The notes below the pieces were generated by a model. The model was given only the letters and a program-made list of their open reading frames with translations. It searched no databases and was not told the origin of the DNA. DNA of 64,000 nt from Deltaproteobacteria bacterium. GTDB taxonomy: Bacteria > Desulfobacterota > Desulfuromonadia > Desulfuromonadales > Geopsychrobacteraceae. The stretch covers positions 1 to 64,000 of the forward strand of contig JAJRQI010000049.1 of assembly GCA_024280335.1 (NCBI GenBank), read 5' to 3'. Of this stretch, positions 44,881 through 53,197 are shown one piece after another. Position numbers and translations under genes: made by a program. Position 1 is the stretch's first letter. Every line of letters starts with the position of its first letter.

Positions 44881-45395
44881 AAGTTATGCGGATAATAGGT
44901 GTCGCGGTACTGCTGCTGCTGGCGGTCAATGCGCTTGCGGAAGAGACTGTCGCGCCAGGGGGAACGCCCGGAGCAACGGTTGCCCTGCCGGCAGAATCGG
45001 CGGCGCTGCAACGCTGGCAACAGCTTTCTCTTGAACAGCAGCAGGCGCTGCGCGAGCGCTATCAGCAGTATCAGCAGTTGCCCGCAGAAAATAAACAGCA
45101 ACTGAAACAGAACCTGCAACGCTTCAAAGCGATGGAACCGGGGCAGCAGCAACGTATCCAGCAACGCTTCAAACAATGGCAAGGCTTGTCGCCGGAACGT
45201 CGTGATCAGCTGCGGCAGACGTTTCAGCGTTTCAACCAGTTACCGAAGGAGCAGCAGCAACAGTTGCGCCAGGAGCTGCATCAACTTAAACAACTGCCGG
45301 CAAAAGAACGCACCCAACGTCAACAGCAGTTGCGGCATAATTACTTCGGCCCCAACCGGGGTCCACGTCAACCGATGCATCGCCGCGCCCATTAG
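44877..45395 (+). CDS. exported Gln-rich helical protein (DUF3106-like)
   Basis: 172 residues. Signal peptide VMRIIGVAVLLLLAVNALAE. The mature part has about five repeats of a helical unit (LEQQQALRERYQQYQQLPAE, EQQQQLRQELHQLKQLPAKE) rich in Gln, Arg and Leu, resembling DUF3106 and, in general design, the LTxxQ/CpxP-Spy type of periplasmic chaperone or sensor. It overlaps the preceding gene by 4 bases (ATGA), so it is the fourth gene of the ECF operon. A role as periplasmic sensor or chaperone that feeds the anti-sigma factor fits the context but is inferred. A strong terminator follows at 45428-45451. Confidence 0.82.
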   Translation: MKVMRIIGVAVLLLLAVNALAEETVAPGGTPGATVALPAESAALQRWQQLSLEQQQALRERYQQYQQLPAENKQQLKQNLQRFKAMEPGQQQRIQQRFKQWQGLSPERRDQLRQTFQRFNQLPKEQQQQLRQELHQLKQLPAKERTQRQQQLRHNYFGPNRGPRQPMHRRAH

Positions 45396-45427
45396 CACCA
45401 CTGATGTTATCAAGCTTGTCCCTCCAC

Positions 45428-45451
45428 ACGCCCCGGCTCCCGCCGGGGCGT
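45428..45451 (+). terminator. terminator of the ECF operon
   Basis: Perfect 9-base stem ACGCCCCGG / CCGGGGCGT with a 6-base loop, 33 bases after the stop of 44877-45395. The downstream T-run is weak (TCGCTATTTG). Confidence 0.75.
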
Positions 45452-45483
45452 CGCTATTTGAGCGACTTTAAAGTCAACGTACT

Positions 45484-45618
45484 ATTCAGCCGGATAGTCT
45501 CGGGATCCCAATTCAAGGGTGCCTGACGCCAGGATGGCGTCAGCAAGTCGCAAGGAGGGGTTCATGCGGTCCTTGAGTGGGCAGCGCGAGGCCATTTACC
45601 GAGGTGCTGCAAGTTACC
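45484..45618. repeat. structured dispersed repeat, copy 2
   Basis: Diverged copy of 34756-34898, both opening CTATTCAGCCGGAT. The inner hairpin CTGACGCC-AGGAT-GGCGTCAG (45523-45543) has paired changes relative to CTGTCGCC/GGCGACAG in copy 1. The outer stem GGATAGTCTC with GAGGCCATTT keeps 9 of 10 pairs counting G-U. It sits between a terminator and an ECF promoter. Confidence 0.75.
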
Positions 45619-45671
45619 AGTCAACCATATCCAGACCCGAAAAACTTTTTTTCAAAAATTGAAACTTTTTT

Positions 45672-45700
45672 GTAAACCGAATCATCTGCCCTGCGTCTAA
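45672..45700 (+). promoter_or_regulatory. ECF-type promoter of the NRxMNQ-repeat protein gene
   Basis: -35 GTAAACC (45672-45678), 16 bases, -10 GTCTAA (45695-45700), identical in both boxes and spacing to the sigma-operon promoter at 43466-43494. The ATG is 144 bases downstream. Confidence 0.75.
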
Positions 45701-45843
45701 GAGACATGTCTAGACACAAAAGGAAGCAAGAGTTGCAGGATTTCCTGCCTGACCCGGCCGCAGCTGTCCTCTCAAAAGGACAGAACTCAAAATGGAACGT
45801 AACCAGAAAATTTAACGATAATTTCATACCAAGGAGAAATCAA

Positions 45844-46209
45844 ATGTCGAAGAAAAAAATGTTCATCATCATGCTCGCCCTGGCAGTCAGCGTCGGTAGT
45901 GCAGGTCTGGCAACCGCCGGAAGAGGGGGCAGCGGTTCTCATGCAGGGGGTGGGGGATTTTCTCAGGGTCACGGCAGTATGAACCGTTCGATGGCGGGTA
46001 TGTCGCAGGATAATATGGCCACTCGCAATATGAGTCAGAACCGGAACATGAACCAGACCCGCAACATGAACCAGAACCGGGTGATGGATCAGAGTCAGAA
46101 CCGGGATATGAATCAGTACCAGAACCATGCACAGGATGGAACCGGCAACCATTACGGAGCCGCAACGCACAATGGAACCATGCAACAGCCGGGAAGCACC
46201 ACCGAGTGA
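45844..46209 (+). CDS. exported Asn/Met/Gln-rich repeat protein
   Basis: 121 residues from the ATG at 45844, with AAGGAG upstream. Signal peptide KMFIIMLALAVSVGSAGLAT, cleavage near TAGRGG. The mature part is Gly/Ser/His-rich, then has five or more NRxMNQ-type hexapeptides (NRNMNQTRNMNQNRVMDQ) and a polar end. The sequence is low in hydrophobic residues apart from Met and is probably disordered. Met/His-rich exported proteins can bind copper or silver, which would suit an ECF-regulated gene, but this is a guess. It has the same promoter type as the ECF operon. Confidence 0.78.
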   Translation: MSKKKMFIIMLALAVSVGSAGLATAGRGGSGSHAGGGGFSQGHGSMNRSMAGMSQDNMATRNMSQNRNMNQTRNMNQNRVMDQSQNRDMNQYQNHAQDGTGNHYGAATHNGTMQQPGSTTE

Positions 46210-46257
46210 TAAGCCGTAAAATCCTGTTGGTCGGCTGATTTACTTGCCGTATACTAA

Positions 46258-46289
46258 GGAGCAGCCGCGAGATAATCCGCGGCTGCTCC
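46258..46289 (+). promoter_or_regulatory. 12-base-pair hairpin ahead of the outer-membrane protein gene
   Basis: Perfect stem GGAGCAGCCGCG / CGCGGCTGCTCC with an 8-base loop, 49 bases after the stop of 45844-46209 and 27 bases before the next ATG. It has no U-run, so it may stabilise a 3' end or lie in the leader of 46317-47156. Confidence 0.5.
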
Positions 46290-46316
46290 AGCTTTGTCCA
46301 AACGGAGGAATACCAG

Positions 46317-47156
46317 ATGAAGAGATGGAACAGCTTGAAAGTATGGGGGGGACTGCTGTTGGCAGTGGGTTTGTTGTTCTGCCAGACCGGCAGTGTACTT
46401 GGGGCATCAACAACACCCCTTTCGGTGAGCCTCGGTTTTGACTTTGCCAGCGGTGATTATGGAACAGACCAGACGACCGACAGCACTCGAATCCCCCTGA
46501 CCATCGGCTACACTCCCAGCGATCGACTCGATTTTGAGTTGGTGATCCCCTACCTCTACCAGAGCAACAATTCGGCCGTTTCGCTCGGCGGCATGCATTT
46601 TTCGGTGCAGAATTCAGGCACGACCGGTGGCGGAATGGGTGGCGGAGGCGGCACGGCCAACAGCGGTACTTCACAGAGCGGCCTGGGCGACATCACCTTG
46701 ACGACCGGCTACGTCCTGCTGGCCGAGAAAGAACAAAGCCCCATGTTTCGTCCGCTGGTCTACGTCAAGTTCCCGACGGCCGATGAAAACAAGGGGCTCG
46801 GCACCGGAGCCTACGATTTCGGTGGCGGGCTGAGTCTGGGCAAAGGGGTTGGTAACTGGTTCACTTACGCCGAAGCCCTGTACATAGTTCCCGGTTCCAC
46901 CGCAAGTTTCAACCCGGATAACTACTGGACCTATCTGGTCTCTGCCAGTTATGCCCTGAGCGAACGACTTTCTTACGGCGTCGATCTATCGGGGGCGACT
47001 GCAGCCTTTGCCGGCGGCAGCAATGCTCTCTACGCGGAAGCGAGTCTCAACTACTGGACCTCGCAAACCGGCAGTATCGGCGGCTATGTTTCCAAGGGAT
47101 TGAGCACCGGCAGCGCAGACTACGCACTCGGGTTCTATGGCGCGATCAATTTCTGA
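46317..47156 (+). CDS. outer-membrane beta-barrel protein (MetA-pathway/PF13557-like)
   Basis: 279 residues with ACGGAGGA before the ATG. Signal peptide KVWGGLLLAVGLLFCQTGSV, cleavage near LGAST. The mature part alternates polar and hydrophobic residues as in beta-barrels (PLTIGYTPSDRLDFELVIPY, YVLLAEKEQ, PLVYVKFPTADENKGLGTGA) and ends in Phe, the usual outer-membrane insertion signal. The loop at about 105-120 is Gly/Ser-rich (GTTGGGMGGGGGTANSGTSQ). The overall pattern fits the family named for phenol-degradation MetA, whose members are poorly characterised and often annotated as transporters. It is separated from both neighbours by leaders and is probably monocistronic. Confidence 0.8.
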   Translation: MKRWNSLKVWGGLLLAVGLLFCQTGSVLGASTTPLSVSLGFDFASGDYGTDQTTDSTRIPLTIGYTPSDRLDFELVIPYLYQSNNSAVSLGGMHFSVQNSGTTGGGMGGGGGTANSGTSQSGLGDITLTTGYVLLAEKEQSPMFRPLVYVKFPTADENKGLGTGAYDFGGGLSLGKGVGNWFTYAEALYIVPGSTASFNPDNYWTYLVSASYALSERLSYGVDLSGATAAFAGGSNALYAEASLNYWTSQTGSIGGYVSKGLSTGSADYALGFYGAINF

Positions 47157-47242
47157 GCAGCACGGAAGCTTCTGACAAAAAGGACAGCGGGAAAAAGGGG
47201 GCAGATTTACAATCTCCCGGAAAAAGAGTAAAGTTCCGCGTC

Positions 47243-48535
47243 ATGAGAATCCTTTTTATCAACCCGCCGAACTGCGGTCGCAGTCTCCCCGAAGAACGCT
47301 TCGGCATCGATTCACTCAAGCAGATCTTTCGCGGCGAGCCGCTGGCGCTGGAAGTTCTGGCCGGTAACCTGTCCGGGCACCAGTTACAGATTCTCGACCT
47401 GAAAGTCGAACCGGACGGTTTTGAGCAGCAACTGGACGGTTTCGCTCCGGAGCTGGTAGTGCTGACCGCCATGACCTGTGAGGCGCAGACCGTTCTCAAA
47501 CTGGCCGCCAAGGTCAAGCAGAGCTGCCGGGCGACCGTAGTGGTCGGCGGCGTCCATGCCTCGGCTGATCCGGAATTTTTCAACCGGCAGATGATCGACT
47601 GGATCATCATCGGCCTCGGCAAACAGAGTTTGCGGCAGCTGGTCGATGCCCTGGACGCAGCAACTGCCGAGCAGGTAATTCCGGGGGTCGCCCGCACCAA
47701 CCCCGGCCGCCCCCTGAGCTATCGAAAACGCAAATACAGCCGCGCCGATCTAGCCGAGCAGCAAGCGCCACGTTACGATCTGGTCGAACACTACCGCCCC
47801 CACTATCGGCTGCAAACCCTCGACCTGCAACTCGGCTTTGTCACCTCGGCCGCCGGTTGTCCCTACGATTGCTCCTTCTGCTGCATCGCCCCGCTGACCG
47901 GTGGTGATTATCTGACCGCGACGATCGCAACGGTGATCCGCGATATCCAGAGCCTGCCGACGCCGATGATCCGCCTGGTCGACGCCAACACCTTCGGTAA
48001 TCCGCAGCATGCCCTGCAACTGGCGGCGGCGATCGAAACCGCCGGCTGCAACAAACAGTTTCTCGCCGATGTCCGCTCCGATACCGTAGTGCGCCATCCA
48101 GAGCTGCTGAAACGCTGGAAAGAAATCGGTCTGCGCGCCGTGGTGATCGGCTTTGAAGAGATCGAAGATGCGGCACTCGGGCTGATGAACAAAGAGAACA
48201 GCGCCCGCACCAATCGGCAGGCGATCGAGATTCTGCACCGAATCGGGCTGACCATCGTCGGTGATTTCATCATCTCACCCGACTATACAGAACAACAGTT
48301 CGACAGTCTGGGAGCCTTTGTCAAACAACAGCAGATCGAACTGCCGATGTACACCATCCTGACCCCGCTCCCAGGAACACGCCTCTACCAGCAGTTGCGT
48401 GATAAGATATCCAATCACGACCTCGACTACTATACGTTGACCAACGCGGTGCTACCGACCTATCTTAACGAAGAACTCTTTTACCGATGCTACGCGGCCC
48501 TGCTGGCCGAGGGGCATCGTTCCGCAAAGGTTTAA
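47243..48535 (+). CDS. B12-binding radical SAM enzyme
   Basis: 430 residues. N-terminal Rossmann-type cobalamin domain (ILFINPPNCGRSLPEERFGI, VVGGVHASADPEFFNRQMID). The radical SAM triad CPYDCSFC starts at Cys206 in a loop with AAGCPYDCSFCCIAPLTGG. A C-terminal region resembles the HpnJ/BchE-like clade. A ribosome binding site is weak. It is followed 7 bases later by the KAS III gene 48543, so the two form a short plus-strand operon that faces the long minus-strand cluster. It probably methylates or cyclises an acyl intermediate. Confidence 0.9.
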   Translation: MRILFINPPNCGRSLPEERFGIDSLKQIFRGEPLALEVLAGNLSGHQLQILDLKVEPDGFEQQLDGFAPELVVLTAMTCEAQTVLKLAAKVKQSCRATVVVGGVHASADPEFFNRQMIDWIIIGLGKQSLRQLVDALDAATAEQVIPGVARTNPGRPLSYRKRKYSRADLAEQQAPRYDLVEHYRPHYRLQTLDLQLGFVTSAAGCPYDCSFCCIAPLTGGDYLTATIATVIRDIQSLPTPMIRLVDANTFGNPQHALQLAAAIETAGCNKQFLADVRSDTVVRHPELLKRWKEIGLRAVVIGFEEIEDAALGLMNKENSARTNRQAIEILHRIGLTIVGDFIISPDYTEQQFDSLGAFVKQQQIELPMYTILTPLPGTRLYQQLRDKISNHDLDYYTLTNAVLPTYLNEELFYRCYAALLAEGHRSAKV

Positions 48536-48542
48536 ATCCTCA

Positions 48543-49691
48543 ATGGCCGTCTATATTACCGACCTGGCGAGTTTTCTGCCCAATGCCCCGGTTAGCAACC
48601 AGCAGATGGAAGAAATCCTCGGCATGGTCAACCAGCTTCCATCACGCACCCGCCGGATTATTCTACGCAACAACCGGATCGAAAGCCGTCACTACGCCAT
48701 CGACCCGCAGACCGGCGCCACCACCCACAGCAACGCCCAACTGACCGCCGAAGCGATCCGCAGGCTCAAGCCGCAGGCTGATTTCAACCCCGAACAGATC
48801 GAATGCCTCTGCTGCGGCACCTCCTCCCCCGACCAGCTGATGCCCGGCCACGGCGTGATGGTCCACGGCGAACTGGGCGGCCGCCCCTGCGAGGTCCTGA
48901 GCGCCGCCGGGATCTGCTCCGCCGGAATGAGCGCCCTGAAATACGCCTGGCTCAACGTCCTCTCCGACCAGAGCAGCAATGCCGTCGCCACCGGCTCCGA
49001 ACTCGCCTCCTCGTTCATGCGCGCCCGCATCTGCGGCGCGATTGACCCACAAAAGGCCACGCAACTGGAAGAACAGCCGACCCTCTCTTTCGAGGCCGAC
49101 TTTCTGCGCTGGATGCTCTCCGACGGGGCCGGAGCCGCCTATCTGAGCAAGCGACCGGCAAGCGACGGTCTCTCCTTACGGATCGACTGGATCGAGCTGC
49201 TCTCTTTTGCCAACCAGCTGGAGACCTGCATGTACGCCGGGGCGGACAAACTGGCGGACGGCTCTTTGCGCGGCTGGCGCGAGAATGAATCGCTGACAGC
49301 GACACTGGCCAGCGACAGCTTGCTGATCAAGCAGGATGTCAAGCTGCTCAACCAGGAGATTATCACCACCGCCGTCGAACGCAGCCTGCCGCGCCTGATC
49401 GACAAACATCAATTAGCGGCCGAACAGATCGACTGGTTTCTGCCCCACTATTCATCCGACTACTTTCGCCAGGATCTGCACGACCGGATGGCGCAGATCG
49501 GTTTCGGCATCCCTTTTAAGCGCTGGTTCACCAACCTGACCACAAAAGGGAACACTGGCTCAGCCTCGATCTACATTATCCTGGAAGAGCTGTTCCATTC
49601 CGGCCGACTGGAAAAAGGCCAGAAGCTGCTCTGCTTCATCCCCGAAAGCGGCCGTTTTTCCATGTGTTACATGCAGCTGACCGTCGTTTGA
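48543..49691 (+). CDS. beta-ketoacyl-ACP synthase III-like enzyme
   Basis: 382 residues of the FabH-type thiolase fold. The catalytic triad is intact: Cys125 in SAAGICSAGMSALKYA, His302 in DWFLPHYSSDYF and Asn337 in TKGNTGSASIY. The domain is longer than FabH (about 320) through insertions in the middle (ELASSFMRARICGAIDPQKA). It should start a chain by condensing an acyl-CoA or acyl-ACP with malonyl-ACP, or perform an esterification-type reaction as in some secondary-metabolite homologues. It is 7 bases after the radical SAM gene 47243 and separate from the KAS II/CLF pair. Confidence 0.9.
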   Translation: MAVYITDLASFLPNAPVSNQQMEEILGMVNQLPSRTRRIILRNNRIESRHYAIDPQTGATTHSNAQLTAEAIRRLKPQADFNPEQIECLCCGTSSPDQLMPGHGVMVHGELGGRPCEVLSAAGICSAGMSALKYAWLNVLSDQSSNAVATGSELASSFMRARICGAIDPQKATQLEEQPTLSFEADFLRWMLSDGAGAAYLSKRPASDGLSLRIDWIELLSFANQLETCMYAGADKLADGSLRGWRENESLTATLASDSLLIKQDVKLLNQEIITTAVERSLPRLIDKHQLAAEQIDWFLPHYSSDYFRQDLHDRMAQIGFGIPFKRWFTNLTTKGNTGSASIYIILEELFHSGRLEKGQKLLCFIPESGRFSMCYMQLTVV

Positions 49692-49733
49692 AGCGATTTT
49701 TTTGCGTAACGATGCAGCTAGCTGCAGTAAACT

Positions 49734-49830
49734 CGGGACTGTCCCAAGATGTTTATGGAACTGTAGTGCTTCACGCCGCAAAAGCCTGGGACAGCCCCCT
49801 CTAAAAACAAAGAGCGCGGAGACAGTCCCG
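49734..49830. repeat. nested inverted repeats of GGGACTGTCC type
   Basis: Outer arms CGGGACTGTC (49734-49743) and GACAGTCCCG (49821-49830) are perfect complements; an internal CTGTCCCA (49739-49746) pairs with TGGGACAG (49787-49794). Such GGGACTGTCCC units are commonly associated with REP-type or transposase-linked repeats. They lie in the convergent gap between 49691 and 49964. Confidence 0.65.
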
Positions 49831-49845
49831 GTTTTGCTAAAGACC

Positions 49846-49914
49846 GTCATCCTCGCGAAAGCGGGGATCCACGCTGCATAAAAAACACTGAATTCCCGCC
49901 TTCGCGGGAATGAC
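49846..49914. repeat. inverted repeat of GTCATTCCCGCGAA type
   Basis: Left arm 49846-49868 and right arm 49892-49914 are 23-base complements with four mismatches (GTCATCCTCGCGAAAGCGGG and its mirror). This GTCATTCCCGCGAAGGCGGGAAT palindrome is a widespread bacterial intergenic repeat. It could also act as a bidirectional terminator here. Confidence 0.7.
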
Positions 49915-49963
49915 GAGATATGAGTAGCACCTAGAAAGACTTGGACGAAGGTCCATAGTTTTG

Positions 49964-50752
49964 CTACGGTTTATTTTTCGGATAGCCGATCAGATAGGTA
50001 TTTTTCAAGGGCGTTTTCGGCGAGCTGCTCTCGCCGATCTCCCACTCGAAGGAAGCCGCATTGCTGACCTTTTCGAGCATCTCTTGCATTTCATCCTGAG
50101 AATAACTGCGCAGATGAGAGACGCTGCTGTCCCACAAAAGCAGCAGAGGAACGATCGGGATCAGATAGGAAAACAACAATCGGGAGCCGGTTAACGGCTT
50201 GGCAAACAACATCTTTGCAAACAACAGCAGCCAGGCAATCGGCGTCAGCAGAAAGTTTACTGGCCGCCGACCGGTAAATTCAAAAATACAGATCGGCATC
50301 TGTTTGTTAACGGCATCCTGGATGATTGACAGGGCTTCATCGGCAGCAAAATGATGAAAGCTGGAGAACAGGGTTCGAACCCCTTCTAACTCAGGGGCAA
50401 TATTCAAGGCATCGACCGATTCGGCTTGGTAGTCAAATACCGGGTGACTATCTGCCAGCGCCTTCAGTGCAGTTTCGTTAGGGTAAAGATCGGTCAGGGT
50501 AATGCGCTCAGGCAGCTCGGCAGATTTTTCGATTTCACCAAGCAGGTACTCCCAGGGCCCGGTTCCTCCTGAACAAAGATCAACGACCTTTTTTGTCTGC
50601 GCGTGCTGCAGAACCCAAAGAAATTCCGGAATAATCGGGTCATATATTTTCATCTCGAGGATCAGATAGTGCAGCGCATCAGTCATCTGGTTGCGCAACA
50701 GCTGTGGAAACCATCGCTGGTCTTCGATTTCAAAGAGTCTCGGCCACCTCAT
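49964..50752 (-). CDS. SAM-dependent methyltransferase (class I)
   Basis: 262 residues. Motif I VVDLCSGGTGPWEYLLGEI (about 55-75) followed by an acidic end-of-beta-2 residue (LTDLYPNE), and EGVRTLFSSFHHF at the position of motif IV-V. A hydrophobic stretch (LLTPIAWLLLFAKMLF, LLFSYLIPIVPLLLL, about 165-208) suggests membrane contact or a hydrophobic substrate tunnel, as in lipid methyltransferases. It is the last gene of the minus-strand operon, 39 bases after the ACP. It may O- or C-methylate the ACP-bound or finished product. Confidence 0.82.
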   Translation of the reverse strand: MRWPRLFEIEDQRWFPQLLRNQMTDALHYLILEMKIYDPIIPEFLWVLQHAQTKKVVDLCSGGTGPWEYLLGEIEKSAELPERITLTDLYPNETALKALADSHPVFDYQAESVDALNIAPELEGVRTLFSSFHHFAADEALSIIQDAVNKQMPICIFEFTGRRPVNFLLTPIAWLLLFAKMLFAKPLTGSRLLFSYLIPIVPLLLLWDSSVSHLRSYSQDEMQEMLEKVSNAASFEWEIGESSSPKTPLKNTYLIGYPKNKP

Positions 50753-50791
50753 TCGGTCCCTCCGCAGATCTTTAGCCGCAGATCTTTAGCC

Positions 50792-51064
50792 TCAGCTCTT
50801 TGCAGGCTGCTTCAGCCGGATAAAGTCAGCCAGGGTTTTCAGCGACTGCAAAACTTCACGCCCCGAATCCTTGCCGCCGATCCGTACCCCGTAGGTTTTC
50901 TGCACCGCCACCACCACCTCAACGGCGTCGAGCGAGTCGAGGCCAAAGGGCGAATCGGGCCCGATCAAGGGGGCATCCGCCGGGATATCCTGCGGCGAGA
51001 CATCCTCTACATTGCAGAATTTAATGATCAGCTCTGCCAGTTCACGTTCGAAATTATCACTCAT
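50792..51064 (-). CDS. acyl carrier protein, copy 1
   Basis: 90 residues; the phosphopantetheine site is Ser44 in GLDSLDAVEVVVAVQ. It differs from fatty-acid AcpP by a longer loop before the site (DAPLIGPDSPFG) and a basic end, and is related to the other ACP in the cluster (57672). It carries acyl chains made by the cluster KAS enzymes. It lies between the methyltransferase and the ABC permease. Confidence 0.92.
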   Translation of the reverse strand: MSDNFERELAELIIKFCNVEDVSPQDIPADAPLIGPDSPFGLDSLDAVEVVVAVQKTYGVRIGGKDSGREVLQSLKTLADFIRLKQPAKS

Positions 51065-51101
51065 TTCTGTTGTTCCAACCTTTCTTTTTCAATTAATCGA
51101 T

Positions 51102-52421
51102 TTACATCCCCCGTCGTCGGTGGCGAAACAGCAGGGCGGCAAAAAACATACAGAGCAGAAAAAACCCGCTCAGAGCAGCAACCCGCGGCAGGACGCTGAG
51201 CAGATTGCCCTCGCGGACGAAGATTTCCAGAAACGCATCAAGCCCCCAGCCGAGCGGCGAAATTACGCTCAGCTGCTGCATGGTCCGCGGCATCACGTAA
51301 ACCGGCACCATCACGCCGCCCAGCGCCGCTGCGATCACCACCGAAACCGCGCCGAAGGTTGACGCCTGATCGTAACTGCGCGCCAGCACCCCGACCAGAA
51401 TCCCGTAGCCGCAGGCCGCCAGTGCCGCACTTATTGCCACCACCAATAAAGCCAGCGGCGCAGCACCGAGTTCCAGCACTGGTGTGCCGAGCAGCGGCAG
51501 AATATATCTGCCGACCAGCAGCATCAGGCCGAACTGCAGCAGGCAGATCAGCAGGTAGGCAAAAACCTTGCCGAGCAGCAGACTGCCGCTGGAGACCGGC
51601 ATCGTCATCAGCCGGGTCAAGGTGCCCTCCTGACGCTCGCGGATCAGGGTTCCGGCCAGCGGGATGACGATAAAAAACATACCGAACAGGGTCCAGGCCG
51701 GGACGTTCTGCTGTACCGAGGTCGGTAACGTAGTATATTTTTCCGGGTAGGCCGACTCCTCGCTCAATTCGATCAGCGTCTCACCGCTCCAATCGGCAGA
51801 GAGCGACGGCAGCTCCAGTTGCAGTCCGGCGGCCCCGTAGGCCGACAGCTGCTGATCGATGCTGCGCTGTAACTCTTCCGGCAGCAGCCGCCCGAACGCC
51901 TTACTCTTGCGGGCGATTTCCAGACCGAGGACGCCCCGCTGCAGCGCGTTACTGACCGCGGTGCGATAGACGCCGCGCACGGTCGGATCGAAAAATATCA
52001 GCATACGACTGGAGGTCAGCGCGACCTGTTCGTTGCGCAACGCCGCTCGAACCGCCGCTTCGGCCGCCGCATTGATCCCGGCACTGAACCCGGCCGGAAC
52101 AACAATCGCGAACTGGTAGTCGCCGCTGAAAACCTTCTGCCGCGCCGTTGCTGTATCGAGCTGCTCACCGGCAAGCTCCGTCACCAGTTCAAGCGCCCCG
52201 GTCGCAGCAAGTCTGGTCGCAAACTCCGCCCCCAGCGCCCCCTCATCAAGGTTGACGAACAGGGCGCGGGTCGCGCTCTGTCCGCTGGCGCGAAACAGGT
52301 TATCCTGAATCAGCGACAACACCAGTACCAGCAGCATCGGCATGACAAACAGCACCAGCAGACCACCTCGATCACGGCTAAGCAGCAGCAGTTCTTTTTT
52401 GATGTTCGCCAGCAACAACAT
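51102..52421 (-). CDS. ABC-2 type exporter permease
   Basis: 439 residues. An N-terminal membrane helix (GGLLVLFVMPMLLVLVLSLI, about 20-39) is followed by a large periplasmic domain (about 45-240) and then five membrane segments with the conserved block FIVIPLAGTLIRERQEGTLT and TRLMTMPVSSGSLLLGKVFA. This matches the ABC-2 family that exports lipids, polysaccharides or drugs. It pairs with the ATPase 52433 (11 bases away). Export of the cluster product or a precursor is likely. Confidence 0.9.
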   Translation of the reverse strand: MLLLANIKKELLLLSRDRGGLLVLFVMPMLLVLVLSLIQDNLFRASGQSATRALFVNLDEGALGAEFATRLAATGALELVTELAGEQLDTATARQKVFSGDYQFAIVVPAGFSAGINAAAEAAVRAALRNEQVALTSSRMLIFFDPTVRGVYRTAVSNALQRGVLGLEIARKSKAFGRLLPEELQRSIDQQLSAYGAAGLQLELPSLSADWSGETLIELSEESAYPEKYTTLPTSVQQNVPAWTLFGMFFIVIPLAGTLIRERQEGTLTRLMTMPVSSGSLLLGKVFAYLLICLLQFGLMLLVGRYILPLLGTPVLELGAAPLALLVVAISAALAACGYGILVGVLARSYDQASTFGAVSVVIAAALGGVMVPVYVMPRTMQQLSVISPLGWGLDAFLEIFVREGNLLSVLPRVAALSGFFLLCMFFAALLFRHRRRGM

Positions 52422-52432
52422 AGCAGTCCGTT

Positions 52433-53197
52433 TCAGTCGCGCAGCTGTTTCCCGGTCAATTTCAGGAACAGCTCTTCAAGGTTCTCACAGTCGGCCGCGT
52501 CGCTCACCAGTTGTGTCGGCGTACCCTGGGCGATCACCCGCCCGGCATCGATGATCGCAATCTCGTCGCACAACTGCTGCGCCTCTTCCATATAATGGGT
52601 GGTGTAAAGCAGCGTCATCCCGGCGCGGTTCAGCTCGGCAATCCGGTCCAGAATCAGGTTGCGGGATTGCGCATCGATGCCGACCGTCGGTTCATCCAGA
52701 AACAGCAGCTCCGGTTCATGGAGAATCCCGACCGCTAGATTCGCCCGCCGCTTCATCCCGCCGGAATAGGTGGCGATACGCCGGTCGGCGCAGTCGAGCA
52801 GTCCGACCAGTTCCAGACATTCCTCCAGCCGCGCCTCGATCCGCTGACGCGGGATACGCTGAATCCGGGCAAAGTAACGCAGATTTTCCCGCGCGCTCAA
52901 ACTGGGATAGAGGGCGATCTCCTGCGGCACCAGACCGATCAGTCGCCGCACCGCATCCGCCTGACGAACCACATCCTGACCGAGCAGAATCGCCATCCCG
53001 GCAGTCGGCCGCAACAGGGTGCAGAGGATCGAGATCGCCGTGGTCTTGCCCGCGCCGTTTGGACCGAGCAGGCCGAAGATACTGCCGCGCGCAACCTTCA
53101 GGTTCAGTCCAGCGAGCGCCGGTTGCTCTGAACCGGGATAGATTTTGACCAAATTCTCGATCAACAGCGCACTGTCGGTACTGGTTTGCGTCATCAT
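52433..53197 (-). CDS. ABC exporter ATP-binding protein
   Basis: 254 residues; Walker A LLGPNGAGKTTAI near residue 43, signature YSGGMKRRANLAVG, Walker B LLFLDEPTVGIDAQ, and switch His in LLYTTHYMEEAQQL. This is the CcmA/DrrA-like class used by ABC-2 exporters. The start ATGATG overlaps the BtrH-like stop (ATGA), giving tight coupling. Partner is 51102-52421. Confidence 0.93.
   Translation of the reverse strand: MMTQTSTDSALLIENLVKIYPGSEQPALAGLNLKVARGSIFGLLGPNGAGKTTAISILCTLLRPTAGMAILLGQDVVRQADAVRRLIGLVPQEIALYPSLSARENLRYFARIQRIPRQRIEARLEECLELVGLLDCADRRIATYSGGMKRRANLAVGILHEPELLFLDEPTVGIDAQSRNLILDRIAELNRAGMTLLYTTHYMEEAQQLCDEIAIIDAGRVIAQGTPTQLVSDAADCENLEELFLKLTGKQLRD

Larger units (their letters stand above)
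45396..45843. other. non-coding region after the ECF operon
   Basis: About 450 bases with three recognisable parts: the operon terminator (45428-45451), the second copy of the structured repeat (45484-45618), and the ECF-type promoter of the next gene (45672-45700) followed by a leader of about 140 bases. A frame open from 45706 adds 46 residues before the real start and lacks a ribosome binding site, so it is not called. Confidence 0.6.

Noticed and set aside
45706-45843. An earlier start for the NRxMNQ-repeat protein
   Set aside because: It would add 46 residues before the signal peptide, start only 6 bases after the -10 box, and lack a ribosome binding site.
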